Shown here piece by piece: positions 53,240-61,897 of a DNA stretch of 64,000 nt. The translations under genes were made by a program, and so were the position numbers. This stretch comes from Actinomadura physcomitrii (GTDB taxonomy: Bacteria; Actinomycetota; Actinomycetes; Streptosporangiales; Streptosporangiaceae), in NCBI RefSeq assembly GCF_008923205.2, contig NZ_WBMS02000020.1:62001-126000 (forward strand). Direction: 5' to 3'. The first letter of the stretch is position 1; the number at the start of each line of letters is the position of its first letter. The notes under the pieces are model-generated. The model was not told the DNA's origin and ran no database searches. It saw only the letters and a list, made by a program, of their open reading frames with translations.

Positions 53240-54229
53240 TCAAACATATTCGTCTCCTCTTGTCTCCAGCCGATGGCCCATGCGCACCGCATGCCGCTCG
53301 GGCCCCGCGACGGGCCGGCAGTGCGGTCCCAGCCCGGCGGCGACCCGGCGGAGATGCTCGATCATGATCGACGAGGACGGCAGCCGGTACTCGCCGGCCG
53401 GCGTGGCCGCCGCCACCGTCCGGGTCAGGGACGGCTCGCTCAGCGGGCGCACCACCAGCCCGGACGGGGTCGCCGGCAGCGTGAGCGACGGGGCGAGGGC
53501 GACGCCCAGCCCCGCCGCGACGAGACCGCGCACCGTCATCTGGTCGTCGGTGCGGAAGGCGATCCGCGGCTCGAAACCCGCCTTCCGGCAGGCGCGCGGA
53601 AGGACGTCGATGGTCGAGCCGTGGTGCACGCCCTGGATCCAGCGGTCGTCGGCGAGGTCGGTCAGCCGGAGCCGATCGCGGTCCGCGAGCCGGTGCCCGA
53701 GCGGAAGCGCGACGTGCAGGGGATCCACGAGAAGCGGGCTGAGCTCCACGTTGGCCGGAACCTCCAGCGGCACCACGGGGAACTCGTAGACCAGGGCGAG
53801 GTCGAGCTCGTACATCGCGACCGCGGCCATCGCCTCGTCCCTGTCGATTTCCGTCAGGTCGACCTCCACATCGGGGAAACGCTGCTGGAAGGCGCTCACC
53901 GCCCGGGGCATCAGCGTGGCGTTCGCCGTGGTGAACGACCCGAGCCGCAGCCGGCCGCCGGTACCGTGCGCGACGGCGGCCAACGACGTCTCGGCCGCGC
54001 GCAGCTCAGCGAGGACCGCCTCGGCGTGCCGCACCAGCACCCGTCCCGCCTCGGTCAGCCGCGCGCCCCGGGCATGCCGCACGAGCAGTTGCGCCCCCGC
54101 TTCCCGTTCGAGCACGGCGATCTGCTGGGAAACGGCCGAAATGGTGAAGGAGAGGGCCTCCGCGGCGCGGGTCAAAGAGCCATGCCGCGCCACCTCCCGG
54201 AGCACGCGCAGCCGCGTCACGTCGAGCAT
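53240..54229 (-). CDS. LysR family transcriptional regulator
   Basis: A 329-residue regulator. The N-terminal helix-turn-helix is VLREVARHGSLTRAAEALSF and TISAVSQQIAVLEREAGAQL; the effector domain starts GGRLRLGSFTTANATLMPRA. The C-terminal 30 residues after VAAGLGPH look like an added tail. It lies between the MDR gene (52-base gap) and the MarR gene (8-base gap), all leftward, so this run carries two regulators. Confidence 0.93.
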   Translation of the reverse strand: MLDVTRLRVLREVARHGSLTRAAEALSFTISAVSQQIAVLEREAGAQLLVRHARGARLTEAGRVLVRHAEAVLAELRAAETSLAAVAHGTGGRLRLGSFTTANATLMPRAVSAFQQRFPDVEVDLTEIDRDEAMAAVAMYELDLALVYEFPVVPLEVPANVELSPLLVDPLHVALPLGHRLADRDRLRLTDLADDRWIQGVHHGSTIDVLPRACRKAGFEPRIAFRTDDQMTVRGLVAAGLGVALAPSLTLPATPSGLVVRPLSEPSLTRTVAAATPAGEYRLPSSSIMIEHLRRVAAGLGPHCRPVAGPERHAVRMGHRLETRGDEYV

Positions 54230-54281
54230 GGCGCAATGCTAGGTCCGGGGTTCGGGAGAGGACTCTCGGAAACTCGGTCCA

Positions 54282-55229
54282 TCAGCTCTGCTTTTCCTTC
54301 GTCACCAGGAGCACCGCTTTGCCCGCCAGACGCCGGTCGCGCAATCGGCACAGAACCGCCCGGGCGTCCCGCCAATCGCTCGTGGCCGCGATGTCCACCA
54401 CCAGCTCGTTCGTGGCGGCCAGCCCGGCAAGATAGGCCAGGTCGGCCGCGGTACGGGGGCCGTCCAGGTCGTTCAGCACATAGAAGCCGCGCAGAGACGC
54501 CTCCTTCGGATAGAAGTCGCTCACCGAGAACGCCGTCGAAGCGCGCGAGGAATTGCCGAACGACACCACGGTGCCGCGTGGCGCGACCAGGCGGAGCGCC
54601 TCCCGCAGGGATTCGCCGCCGCCGGTCTCCAGGACGAGGTCGAATTCCGCTTCCAACCCCTCGACGCCGACGACGACCTCCGCGGCGCCGAGCGCGGCGA
54701 GCCCGTCGCCGCGGTCGGGCCGGCCGACCACCGCCGTCACCTCGGCCTTGCACCGGCGCGCCAGTTGGACGGCGAACCGCCCGACCCCGCCTGCCGCGCC
54801 CGTCACCAGGACGCCGGCCCCAGCGAGGTCACCGTGCATGCGCAACGTCCGCAGCGCGGTCAGCCCGGCGGTCGGCAGCGCCGCCGCCCGCTCGAGGGAG
54901 AGCCCGTCCGGGACGACGGCGAGCCGGGCCGCCGGGACCGCGACCCGCTCGGCCCAGCTCCCGCCGTCCGCGATGCCGAACACCCGCGTGCCCGGAGCCG
55001 GGAGGCCGGCGGCCGGTGCGTCGCCGGACGTCCCCTGATCCGCGACCACCCCCGCGAAGTCCCAGCCCGGCCGCCAGCCCGCGGCCGCCGCCGTCAGCCG
55101 GTGCAGTTCGCCCCGGTTGACCGAGACGGCCCGCACGTCCACCAGCACCTCGCCGGCGCCGGCGGACGGCTCGGGCACCCGGACCGGCTCGACCAGGCCG
55201 CCGTCGCCCGTCGCGGACAGGGCTCTCAT
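54282..55229 (-). CDS. Zinc-free medium-chain dehydrogenase/quinone reductase-like
   Basis: A 315-residue MDR protein. PGWDFAGVVADQG near 52, DGLSLERAAALPTAGLTALR near 110, and VLVTGAAGGVGRFAVQLARR near 140 form the nucleotide-binding site. Zinc ligands are absent. ATG at 55229 overlaps the cupin stop as ATGA; the longer upstream frame is a shadow. Probably NADPH-dependent reduction of an enone or quinone; the substrate is unknown. Confidence 0.92.
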   Translation of the reverse strand: MRALSATGDGGLVEPVRVPEPSAGAGEVLVDVRAVSVNRGELHRLTAAAAGWRPGWDFAGVVADQGTSGDAPAAGLPAPGTRVFGIADGGSWAERVAVPAARLAVVPDGLSLERAAALPTAGLTALRTLRMHGDLAGAGVLVTGAAGGVGRFAVQLARRCKAEVTAVVGRPDRGDGLAALGAAEVVVGVEGLEAEFDLVLETGGGESLREALRLVAPRGTVVSFGNSSRASTAFSVSDFYPKEASLRGFYVLNDLDGPRTAADLAYLAGLAATNELVVDIAATSDWRDARAVLCRLRDRRLAGKAVLLVTKEKQS

Positions 55230-55642
55230 GATCCGGCCGGCCAGCGCGGAGACGACTCGGGCGCCGGCTCCAGCCCCTCCCAGTCGCTCCGGACGGGGGA
55301 GAACGCCTCGACGACCACCGCACCGTCGGCACCTGCATGGACCTCGTGCGGCACGTCGGCGTGGATTCGCCACATGCCGCCAGGGCCGAGCTCGCCCGTC
55401 TCCGCACCGATGGTGAACCGCAGGGAGCCCGCCAGGCAGAGCCCGACCTGCTCGTTCGGGTGCCGATGAGCCGGCACCAGGCCGCCGGGCGGGATCTCCA
55501 CGACCGCCAGCGTGATCAGCTCGCTCTCGATGACCCGGGCGACGACGTCCTGCCAGACGCGCAGGGGCCGGATCGAGCCGAGGTCATCCAGTGCGCTCGG
55601 CGTCGCGGACCTCGCCGGTGCCCGCCTGTGCGACTCGTTCAC
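55226..55642 (-). CDS. Cupin domain protein
   Basis: A 138-residue single-domain cupin. The first motif is PPGGLVPAHRHPNEQVGLCL with the His/His/Glu metal triad, and the second is DVPHEVHAGADG with a further His. GTG at 55642 has GGAGG at proper spacing and overlaps the aminotransferase stop as GTGA. Metal-dependent isomerase, dioxygenase or sensor roles are all possible. Confidence 0.88.
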   Translation of the reverse strand: MNESHRRAPARSATPSALDDLGSIRPLRVWQDVVARVIESELITLAVVEIPPGGLVPAHRHPNEQVGLCLAGSLRFTIGAETGELGPGGMWRIHADVPHEVHAGADGAVVVEAFSPVRSDWEGLEPAPESSPRWPAGS

Positions 55643-56652
55643 GTCTGCGCCTCCGTGCCGAAAACGGGAGTGGTCCACTCGTGGTGCCGGTCACCGCCGC
55701 GCCGGGCGATCGACGACAGTTCGCGCTGCAAAGCCAGCGTCGTCTCCCCCGGCCTCCCGTCGCCCACCCGCCGTCCGTCCACCTCGATGATCGGAGCGAC
55801 CATGGCGGCCGTGCCGCACAGCAGCGCCTCGTCGCAGGCGTACAGCTCCGAGCGGTGGACACGGCGCTGGACGACGGTGACGCCGAAGTCCTCGGCGAGC
55901 AGCTCGGCCACCTGGCGGCGGGTGATCCCCTCGAGGATGTCGTCGGTCGCCGCCGGCGTGGCCCACTCGTCCCCGCGGCGCACCAGGACGTTCGACGTCG
56001 TCGCTTCGGCCACATGGCCGTCGGTGGTCAGCAGCAGAGCCTCGTCGAACCCGCGCCGGATCGCCTCCGTCTTGGCCAGCGCGGGGCCGACATAGCTCCC
56101 GATCACCTTGGCGCGGTTGGGCACGGCGACATCCGTGCCGCGCCGCCAGGTGCTCACCATGCACCGGATGCCCCGCGGGTCGATGTAGTCGCTCGGCATG
56201 GGCGTGGCCGGGATGCACAGCCGGCTGCCCGAGTCGTGCATCCGGACGGCGAGCTGCTCGCCGGCCAGGAACAGCAGGGGGCGGACGTAGCTGTCCGCGC
56301 GGACGCCATTGCGGCGCAGCAGTTCACAAGTCACCGCCACCAGATCCGCGGGCGGATACGGCAGCTCGAGGCCGAGGATCCGCGCGGAACGCTCCAGCCG
56401 CTCGTAGTGCGCCGGCGCCTCCAGGAGAAAGAGGTCTCCCCGCTCGTGGTTCCACGTAGCCCGGATCCCCTCGAAGGTTCCGGTTCCGTACGAAACGACG
56501 TTCGCGAGAACACTCAGTCGCGCCGCATCCGCCGAAACATATTCGCCATCGACGAACACCAGTTCATAGGGCACGCCGAAAACGGCGCGATCCCGTGTTC
56601 CGATTTCTTCCTGTACACTCAATCCACTGACCTCACCTTCACCGAGGGCCAC
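55639..56652 (-). CDS. Class IV aminotransferase (branched-chain/D-amino acid type)
   Basis: A 337-residue PLP enzyme of fold type IV. VSYGTGTFEGIRATW near 54, the PLP-Lys region RAKVIGSYVGPALAKTEA near 178, EATTSNVLV near 215 and EGITRRQV near 240 match branched-chain amino acid aminotransferases. It transfers the amino group between glutamate and a 2-oxoacid. A TTG at 56622 could be the true start. First gene of the leftward run that ends with the IleRS-like, membrane and Cys-tailed proteins, so a branched-chain amino acid or analogue may be its concern. Confidence 0.9.
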   Translation of the reverse strand: MALGEGEVSGLSVQEEIGTRDRAVFGVPYELVFVDGEYVSADAARLSVLANVVSYGTGTFEGIRATWNHERGDLFLLEAPAHYERLERSARILGLELPYPPADLVAVTCELLRRNGVRADSYVRPLLFLAGEQLAVRMHDSGSRLCIPATPMPSDYIDPRGIRCMVSTWRRGTDVAVPNRAKVIGSYVGPALAKTEAIRRGFDEALLLTTDGHVAEATTSNVLVRRGDEWATPAATDDILEGITRRQVAELLAEDFGVTVVQRRVHRSELYACDEALLCGTAAMVAPIIEVDGRRVGDGRPGETTLALQRELSSIARRGGDRHHEWTTPVFGTEAQT

Positions 56653-56692
56653 CTGTCAGCAGGTTAAGCCGGTCGCCGCGTTAAGCACAATC

Positions 56693-56715
56693 GAAGGCTT
56701 CTTAAGAAAGCCTTC
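56693..56715. promoter_or_regulatory. Palindrome upstream of the aminotransferase gene
   Basis: A 23-bp near-perfect inverted repeat with arms GAAGGCTT and AAGCCTTC around CTTAAGA, 40 bases before the aminotransferase start and in an unusually AT-rich patch. It could be an operator for the LysR or MarR protein of the same run. The rest of 56653-56958 holds no gene that I can support. Confidence 0.5.
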
Positions 56716-56958
56716 AGCGATCCTGTAGGCGATGCCATGACGCCCGCTCGGGCGCGGCATGAAAGTGCTATTTCGGCACCCACCCTCATAGGCACGCCGC
56801 CAGTCCTCGCTGGACACGCGGATCAGAGACGCTGAGAAGCCCAGCCGAATCGGTGGGTTGCCGGCGCCGGCCGAGCGGGCAGAATGGCCTTATCTTTTGA
56901 AAGTCCGGCGCATGCCGATGCAAAGCGCCCTCGGCCCGGTGGCCAGGGAGCCGATCGG

Positions 56959-57672
56959 TCAGGAGCCGGAACGGCGAACCGGTGCGGGTGCCGTTTCCCG
57001 AGTTCGGCTGTAGCCGGCGATGAAGGCGTTGATGTCGTGGCCGACGACTTCGGTGAAGCCGAGTTCGCCGTACTCGCCGGCGGCCCAGTGCCGGGTGCCG
57101 GTCTCCAGGAGCGTCTGGGCGACGCGGGCCAGGTGCAGAACGTCGAGGCCGGCCGGGAGCTTGCCGTCGGCCTGGGCGCGTTGCAGCAGGCCGAGGAAGA
57201 GGAACCTGGTCGCGTGGTGCTCGTGGGGGCGGCGCTCGGCCAGGGCTCGCTGTTCCGCGCGATAGCCCTCCAGAGTGGTGTGGATCAGTAGTTCAGGAGG
57301 GTTGCGGCGCATGGTGCGCTCCAGCACCGCCAGCACCTGGACGATCACATCTGGAAGCTCGTAGGGGCCGGCGACCAGTTCGCGCCACTTGTTGCGGGCG
57401 TCTCTGGTGGACAGGAGACCGGCCTCCAGGAGCGCGTCCTCCTTGCGGGAGAAGTAGAAGTAGAACAGCGCCTTGGAGACCCCGGCGGCCTGGCAGATGT
57501 CGGCGACCGTGGTGTCGGCGAACCCCTTGGTACGCCACAGCGCGATGGCCGCCTGCAGGAGCGCGTGCTTGGTCTCGCGTGAGCGCGCCTGCGCCAGGCT
57601 CGCCCTTCGCTGACTTTGGTCAGCATCCTTGTCCGCGCTCTTCTTCATCCGCTCCCCACTCATACTCGGCAA
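56959..57672 (-). CDS. TetR family transcriptional regulator
   Basis: A 237-residue repressor with the helix-turn-helix TTVADICQAAGVSKALFYFY followed by FSRKEDALLEAGL near residues 54-80. ATGs at 57672, 57663 and 57648 are all possible; the last has GGGGAG close by. Divergent from the DapB-like dehydrogenase gene with a 20-bp palindrome between them, so it probably represses both. Confidence 0.92.
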   Translation of the reverse strand: MPSMSGERMKKSADKDADQSQRRASLAQARSRETKHALLQAAIALWRTKGFADTTVADICQAAGVSKALFYFYFSRKEDALLEAGLLSTRDARNKWRELVAGPYELPDVIVQVLAVLERTMRRNPPELLIHTTLEGYRAEQRALAERRPHEHHATRFLFLGLLQRAQADGKLPAGLDVLHLARVAQTLLETGTRHWAAGEYGELGFTEVVGHDINAFIAGYSRTRETAPAPVRRSGS

Positions 57673-57698
57673 TGCTATCGATGCCCGGCACGAGAAAA

Positions 57699-57718
57699 AT
57701 GTTGACCACGGTCAACAT
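57699..57718. promoter_or_regulatory. TetR operator palindrome
   Basis: ATGTTGACCACGGTCAACAT has perfect 9-bp arms around AC, in the 110-bp gap between the tetR-like gene and the dehydrogenase gene. Confidence 0.8.
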
Positions 57719-57782
57719 CGCCGCCTAGGCTCGTCCGCGCCGGGGCTGACGGCCTCGGGTGATCCTTCGCCGGGGAGGCACC

Positions 57783-58850
57783 GTGGAGCCCACGTCCGAA
57801 CGGCCCATCCGCGTCGTGCAGTGGACGACCGGCAACGTCGCGCGCCAGTCGCTCGCGGCCGTCGCCGAGCGCCGCGACCTGGAACTCGTCGGCGTGTACG
57901 CCCACAGCAAGGACAAGGCGGGCCGGGACGCCGGCGAGCTCGCCGGGCTCGGCCGCACGCTCGGCGTCGCCGCGACCGACGACATCGAGGAGATCATCGC
58001 CCTGGCGCCCGACTGCGTCCTGTACATGCCGCTGCACCCCGACATCGAGCATCTGGGGCGGCTGCTGCGGGCGGGCGTCAACGTGCTCACGACCGCGTCC
58101 TTCCTCACCGGCCGCGCCTACGGCGAGGCGGCTCGGGCGGCCCTGCAGGAGGCCGCACTGGCGGGGCAGGCCAGCCTGTTCGGCAGCGGCGTCAACCCCG
58201 GCTACGCCGACCAGCTGGCCGCGGTCGCCTCGGGCGTCTGCCGCAAGGTCGACCGCATCGAGGTCTTCGAGTCCTTCGACATCGGGCTCTGGGCCGGCGA
58301 CGCCAACCAGGACGAACTGGGCTGGGGCCGCCCCGCCGGCGACCCCGGCCACGCCGCGGACGTCGAGAAGGCCACCGCCCCCTTCGGCGACGCCGTCGAG
58401 GCGATGGCCGAGCTGCTCGACACCGCCGTCGACGACGTCCGCTGCGAGGTCGGCTTCGCCCACGCCACCAAGGACCTGGACCTCCCCGGCCGCCCCGTCA
58501 AGGCGGGAACCGTCGCCGGACTGGACGTCAGGTGGATCGGCTCCTCCGGCGGCGCGGACGTCGTCGAGGCCCACGTGCGCTGGACCGTGACCGCCGATCT
58601 CGATCCGGCCTGGGAGATCGCCATGGCCTACCTCATCGAGGTCCGCGGCCACCCGCAGGTCAACCTCCGGGTGGAGGTCCTGCCGCAGGACATGACCTCG
58701 ATGAGCCTGGAGGACATGCTCGCCATCGGCTCGGTCATCACGGCCATGCCCGTGGTCAACGCCATCCCCGCCGTCGTCGCCGCGCGCCCGGGCATCGTCA
58801 CCTACGCCGACCTGCCCACCCAGGCCTCCCGCCACACCGCCCGCCTCTGA
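57783..58850 (+). CDS. DapB-like NAD(P)-dependent dehydrogenase
   Basis: A 355-residue protein of the actinobacterial dihydrodipicolinate-reductase-like family. It opens RPIRVVQWTTGNVARQSLAA (Rossmann loop GNVARQ), then LVGVYAHSKDKAGRDAGELA, LFGSGVNPGYADQLAA near 140 and QVNLRVEVLPQD near 295. GTG at 57783 has GGGGAGG upstream. Relatives are amine or imine dehydrogenases of uncharacterised pathways and not lysine biosynthesis enzymes. Control by the divergent TetR is likely. Confidence 0.88.
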   Translation: MEPTSERPIRVVQWTTGNVARQSLAAVAERRDLELVGVYAHSKDKAGRDAGELAGLGRTLGVAATDDIEEIIALAPDCVLYMPLHPDIEHLGRLLRAGVNVLTTASFLTGRAYGEAARAALQEAALAGQASLFGSGVNPGYADQLAAVASGVCRKVDRIEVFESFDIGLWAGDANQDELGWGRPAGDPGHAADVEKATAPFGDAVEAMAELLDTAVDDVRCEVGFAHATKDLDLPGRPVKAGTVAGLDVRWIGSSGGADVVEAHVRWTVTADLDPAWEIAMAYLIEVRGHPQVNLRVEVLPQDMTSMSLEDMLAIGSVITAMPVVNAIPAVVAARPGIVTYADLPTQASRHTARL

Positions 58851-59046
58851 CGCGGAACCCGTTCAACGGAATTAGCCGGACCGGGCCTTCGCGGCGTGTC
58901 CTCCCACTTCTCGGACGTGATCCGCGAGGAGTCCAGAGCCGAGCTGCAGCGTCACTGCGACGACGCACTGGAAGAAGGGCTCCGGTTCAGCAGGTCCTTG
59001 CCCTCACGGGTCATTCGCGGCCCGATTCCGCACGCATCGGGCGGAG

Positions 59047-59775
59047 TCACTGCGGACGCCGCGGGCCTGCGGCGGTGTGCCGGGCGCCCGGCGGATCCAC
59101 CGCCCAGTCGGGAGACTCCCCCCACCGGTCGGTGAAGACGAGTTCCTGCAGGGGCCGCCGGCGGACGGGGCCGTGCGCACCGGCCGGACGGCCCAGCGTG
59201 ATCGTCGCCGCGATCAACGTCTCGTCCGGAATCTCCAGGAGTTCCCGCAGTTCGGGCTCGACCGGCCGGTGGAAGCCGGTCATCACGCCTCCGTAACCGA
59301 GCGCCCTGGCGGCCAGGAGCAGGTTCTGGCAGGCCGGATAGACCGAGCCTCCCTCGGTCGGATGCGGCGCGCGGTAGCGGACCAAGCAGGCAAGGACCAC
59401 AACAGGAACCGACTCGAATCCCTCGACGTACTCGCGCATCGCGCGCGCCATCCGGCTCTTGGGGGAGCCGGCGTCCGTGCCGCTGCCCCTGCCGTACCCG
59501 TCCTGCTGCTCCTTGGCCGCCCAGATCCGCCGCGCGCTCTCGCCGATGAGGCGCCTGGCCTCGCGGGCGCGCGGCCCGTCGACCAGCACCAGGAACCGGA
59601 ACGGCTGCCGGTTGGACCCGCTCGGCGCCCGCGTCGCGGCGAACAGGATGTCCCGCAGCACCTGCGGAGGAACGGCCTCGTCACGGTAGCGCCGGATGGC
59701 CCGGGTGCTGGTCAGGCCCTCCAGCAGCCCCACCGTGTCGTCCGCGAGCGGTCGGCCTGACAGATCACTGCTCAT
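59047..59775 (-). CDS. Nitroreductase family protein
   Basis: A 242-residue FMN-dependent oxidoreductase. STRAIRRYRDEAVP near 23, RAPSGSNRQPFRFLVLVDGP near 48 for FMN binding, CQNLLLAARALGYGG near 155 and a closing ITLGRPAGAHGPVRRRPLQE are typical. ATG at 59775 has GAGGTGG upstream. The 58851-59046 stretch before its 3' end holds nothing convincing. Confidence 0.92.
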   Translation of the reverse strand: MSSDLSGRPLADDTVGLLEGLTSTRAIRRYRDEAVPPQVLRDILFAATRAPSGSNRQPFRFLVLVDGPRAREARRLIGESARRIWAAKEQQDGYGRGSGTDAGSPKSRMARAMREYVEGFESVPVVVLACLVRYRAPHPTEGGSVYPACQNLLLAARALGYGGVMTGFHRPVEPELRELLEIPDETLIAATITLGRPAGAHGPVRRRPLQELVFTDRWGESPDWAVDPPGARHTAAGPRRPQ

Positions 59776-59918
59776 GAACCACCTCGGCGACGCTCGCCAT
59801 GGCATCCGCTACCGGGCCGGCGAGCCCGCATCACTCGTTCCTCCCGGCAGAGTAGTCCGCTCCTCCCCCGCCGCAGCGGACGGTGCCCAGGCAAGGCAGT
59901 CCGCGGGCGGCCGCCGGA

Positions 59919-60791
59919 TCACACGGCCTTGGTCAGGGCTTCGTACTGGTCGTCGGTCAATGTGACGGTCGCCGCCTGCACGTTCTCCTCCAGATGCGCG
60001 ACGCGGGACGTGCCCGGAATGGGCAGCATGACCGGGGACCGCCGCAGCAGCCACGCGAGGGCGAGCTGCGACGCGGTGGCACCGTGCTCTCGTGCGGCCG
60101 AATCCAGCGGACCCCCGGGACGTGCGAGTTCGCCGGTCGCGATCGGGAACCACGGGATGAACGCGATGTTCTCGGCCTCGGCATAGTCAAGGACGTCCTC
60201 CGCCTTGCGATTGACGAGGTTGTACAGGTTCTGCACCGAGACGATGTCGGCGATGCCGCGCGCTTCCTTCAGCTGGTCGACGGTCACCTCCGACAGCCCG
60301 ATGTGGCGGATCTTGCCCTCCTTCTGCAGCGCGACCAGCTCGCCCAACTGCTCGGCGAGGGGGACCTTGGGGTCGATCCGGTGCAGCTGGTAAAGGTCGA
60401 TCCGTTCCAGACCCAGGTGCCGCAGGCTCAGCTCCAACTGCTGCCGCAGGTACTCGGGCCGCCCCAGCGGACGCCAGTCGCCCGGGCCGGATCGGCTCAG
60501 CCCCGCCTTCGTGGCGACGACCACGTCATCGCGGTAAGGGTGCAGCGCCTTGCGGATCAGCTGCTCGCTCACGAACGGACCGTAGGAATCGGCCGTGTCG
60601 ATGAAGGTGACACCCAGCTCAACGGCGCGACGCAGGACGCGCACCGCCTCATCGGGGTCCTTGGGGTCACCCCACACCCCCGGCCCGGTCAGCTGCATCG
60701 CCCCGTAACCCAGACGGACGACCGGCAGGTCACCGCCGATCGCGAACGAGCCTGACGCCTCGGCGGGACGGTCACTGGAAAGCGTGCTCAT
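59919..60791 (-). CDS. Aldo/keto reductase
   Basis: A 290-residue NADPH-dependent (alpha/beta)8 reductase. The catalytic tetrad is visible as Asp and Tyr in FIDTADSYGP near 56-61, Lys in VVVATKAG near 83 and His in DLYQLHRID near 117. The cofactor loop PIPGTSRVAHLEENV is near 258. ATG at 60791 has AGAGGA upstream. It stands alone; its substrate is unknown. Confidence 0.94.
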   Translation of the reverse strand: MSTLSSDRPAEASGSFAIGGDLPVVRLGYGAMQLTGPGVWGDPKDPDEAVRVLRRAVELGVTFIDTADSYGPFVSEQLIRKALHPYRDDVVVATKAGLSRSGPGDWRPLGRPEYLRQQLELSLRHLGLERIDLYQLHRIDPKVPLAEQLGELVALQKEGKIRHIGLSEVTVDQLKEARGIADIVSVQNLYNLVNRKAEDVLDYAEAENIAFIPWFPIATGELARPGGPLDSAAREHGATASQLALAWLLRRSPVMLPIPGTSRVAHLEENVQAATVTLTDDQYEALTKAV

Positions 60792-61191
60792 TGAAGCGTT
60801 CCTCTCTATCGGCCACTGAGACGGCACACGGTCGTGCACAACAGGCGATGTGCCTTACCCCTGGTGCCGGACGTCTCACACGGAGCCCGAACGCATCGGG
60901 TCCAGATGAATCCTGGCACGTCAGGCGTGGAGCGGAAGGCGCGACCTGCACCGGCTCCCTATCAGCCCGTGAAATGGCCCACGACCAGGCAGAGTGGTGA
61001 ACGGCAGCGGTGCTGTGTTGCTCCGTCACCGGGCCCTCCGGCCGGATCAAGCCGATCGACACCTCCTCGCAGGTCAGAGAACGACGGCGGCGCCCACCGG
61101 TGAAACGCGCTCAGCGCAGTGACGTCGGCGCCGGTCGGTGCCCGCTCGCCCTCGACCGCCACCGCCCCGCGCAGAGCCCGATCGCGCGTGG

Positions 61192-61614
61192 TCACCCGCG
61201 AGTTGGCGGGAGCGGTGAGCACGAGGGCCTTGCCGGACGGCACCGGCTCGCCGCCGGCGTGATCGGTGCGCCGGCGGGCTCCACATGCTTGGCCTGCAGT
61301 ACCGTCCCGATCTCCCGGGCGCACTGGCGCATCCGATCCGATCGCGCCGTGGGCCGCGTCGGCGGCGGCCGGTGAAGATGCGCGACGACAAGGCGTGAAA
61401 CTCCACCGAACACCGGACCCGCTGCAGCGCCGCGGAATGCGGCGTCCGCGCCGAACTGCAGGTGCAGGCCGCTGACCGGCGGCATGCCCGACCGCTCCGG
61501 CGGGATCCACAGGACCGGCGCCGCCTGCGCGGGGCTCGCGCCCGCAAAGGTCCCCAGTCCCGCGACCGTGGCGCCCGCCGCCCCGAACAGGCCGCGCCTG
61601 CCGGCATCCGCATT
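61192..61614 (-). pseudogene. Tat-signal protein remnant (purple acid phosphatase-like N terminus)
   Basis: The minus-strand frame from 61614 reads a Tat signal (AGRRGLFGAAGATVAGLGTF, then AGASPAQAAP) followed by PPVSGLHLQFGADAA, the start of actinobacterial purple acid phosphatases. The similarity stops there, no start codon is in frame, and the downstream sequence to 60.96 kb is open in other frames without recognisable homology. It looks like a decayed exported phosphatase gene. The family call rests on a short stretch. Confidence 0.45.
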
Positions 61615-61620
61615 GATTTT

Positions 61621-61634
61621 AAACTTTTAAGTTT
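61621..61634. promoter_or_regulatory. AT-rich palindrome before the FadR-like gene
   Basis: AAACTTTTAAGTTT is a perfect 6-bp-arm palindrome in a 30-bp AT-rich island, striking in this GC-rich region. It lies between the decayed Tat-protein gene and the FadR-like gene, 264 bases before the latter's start. Confidence 0.45.
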
Positions 61635-61897
61635 TGTCGATACCATGGACCGGTCGGCCGCGGCGGGTTCGTCCCGACCGCACCGAGCGAGCTCCCGATC
61701 GGTGCTCGTCCGTTCGATGTCCGGCCGGGCCGCTCCTCGCCACGAGCCGGTGTGGAGGCTCCCGTGTCCGCCCGCCGGCCCGTTCCCCGAGGCTGCCGGG
61801 CCTCCCTATGCTTCTCCGGCGAGCGTACGACGCCGTTCGGCCGCATAGTCGGGCTGGATGGTGCCGTACACGTGCGGGGATCGGAAGAGGTGACGCA

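Noticed and set aside
56884..57291. Short plus-strand open frame opposite the TetR gene end
   Set aside because: Mostly antisense to tetR; no homology features or ribosome site.
58896..59135. 79-residue plus-strand frame between the DapB-like and nitroreductase genes
   Set aside because: The second half is antisense to the nitroreductase gene and the first half shows no motif; not enough to call a gene.
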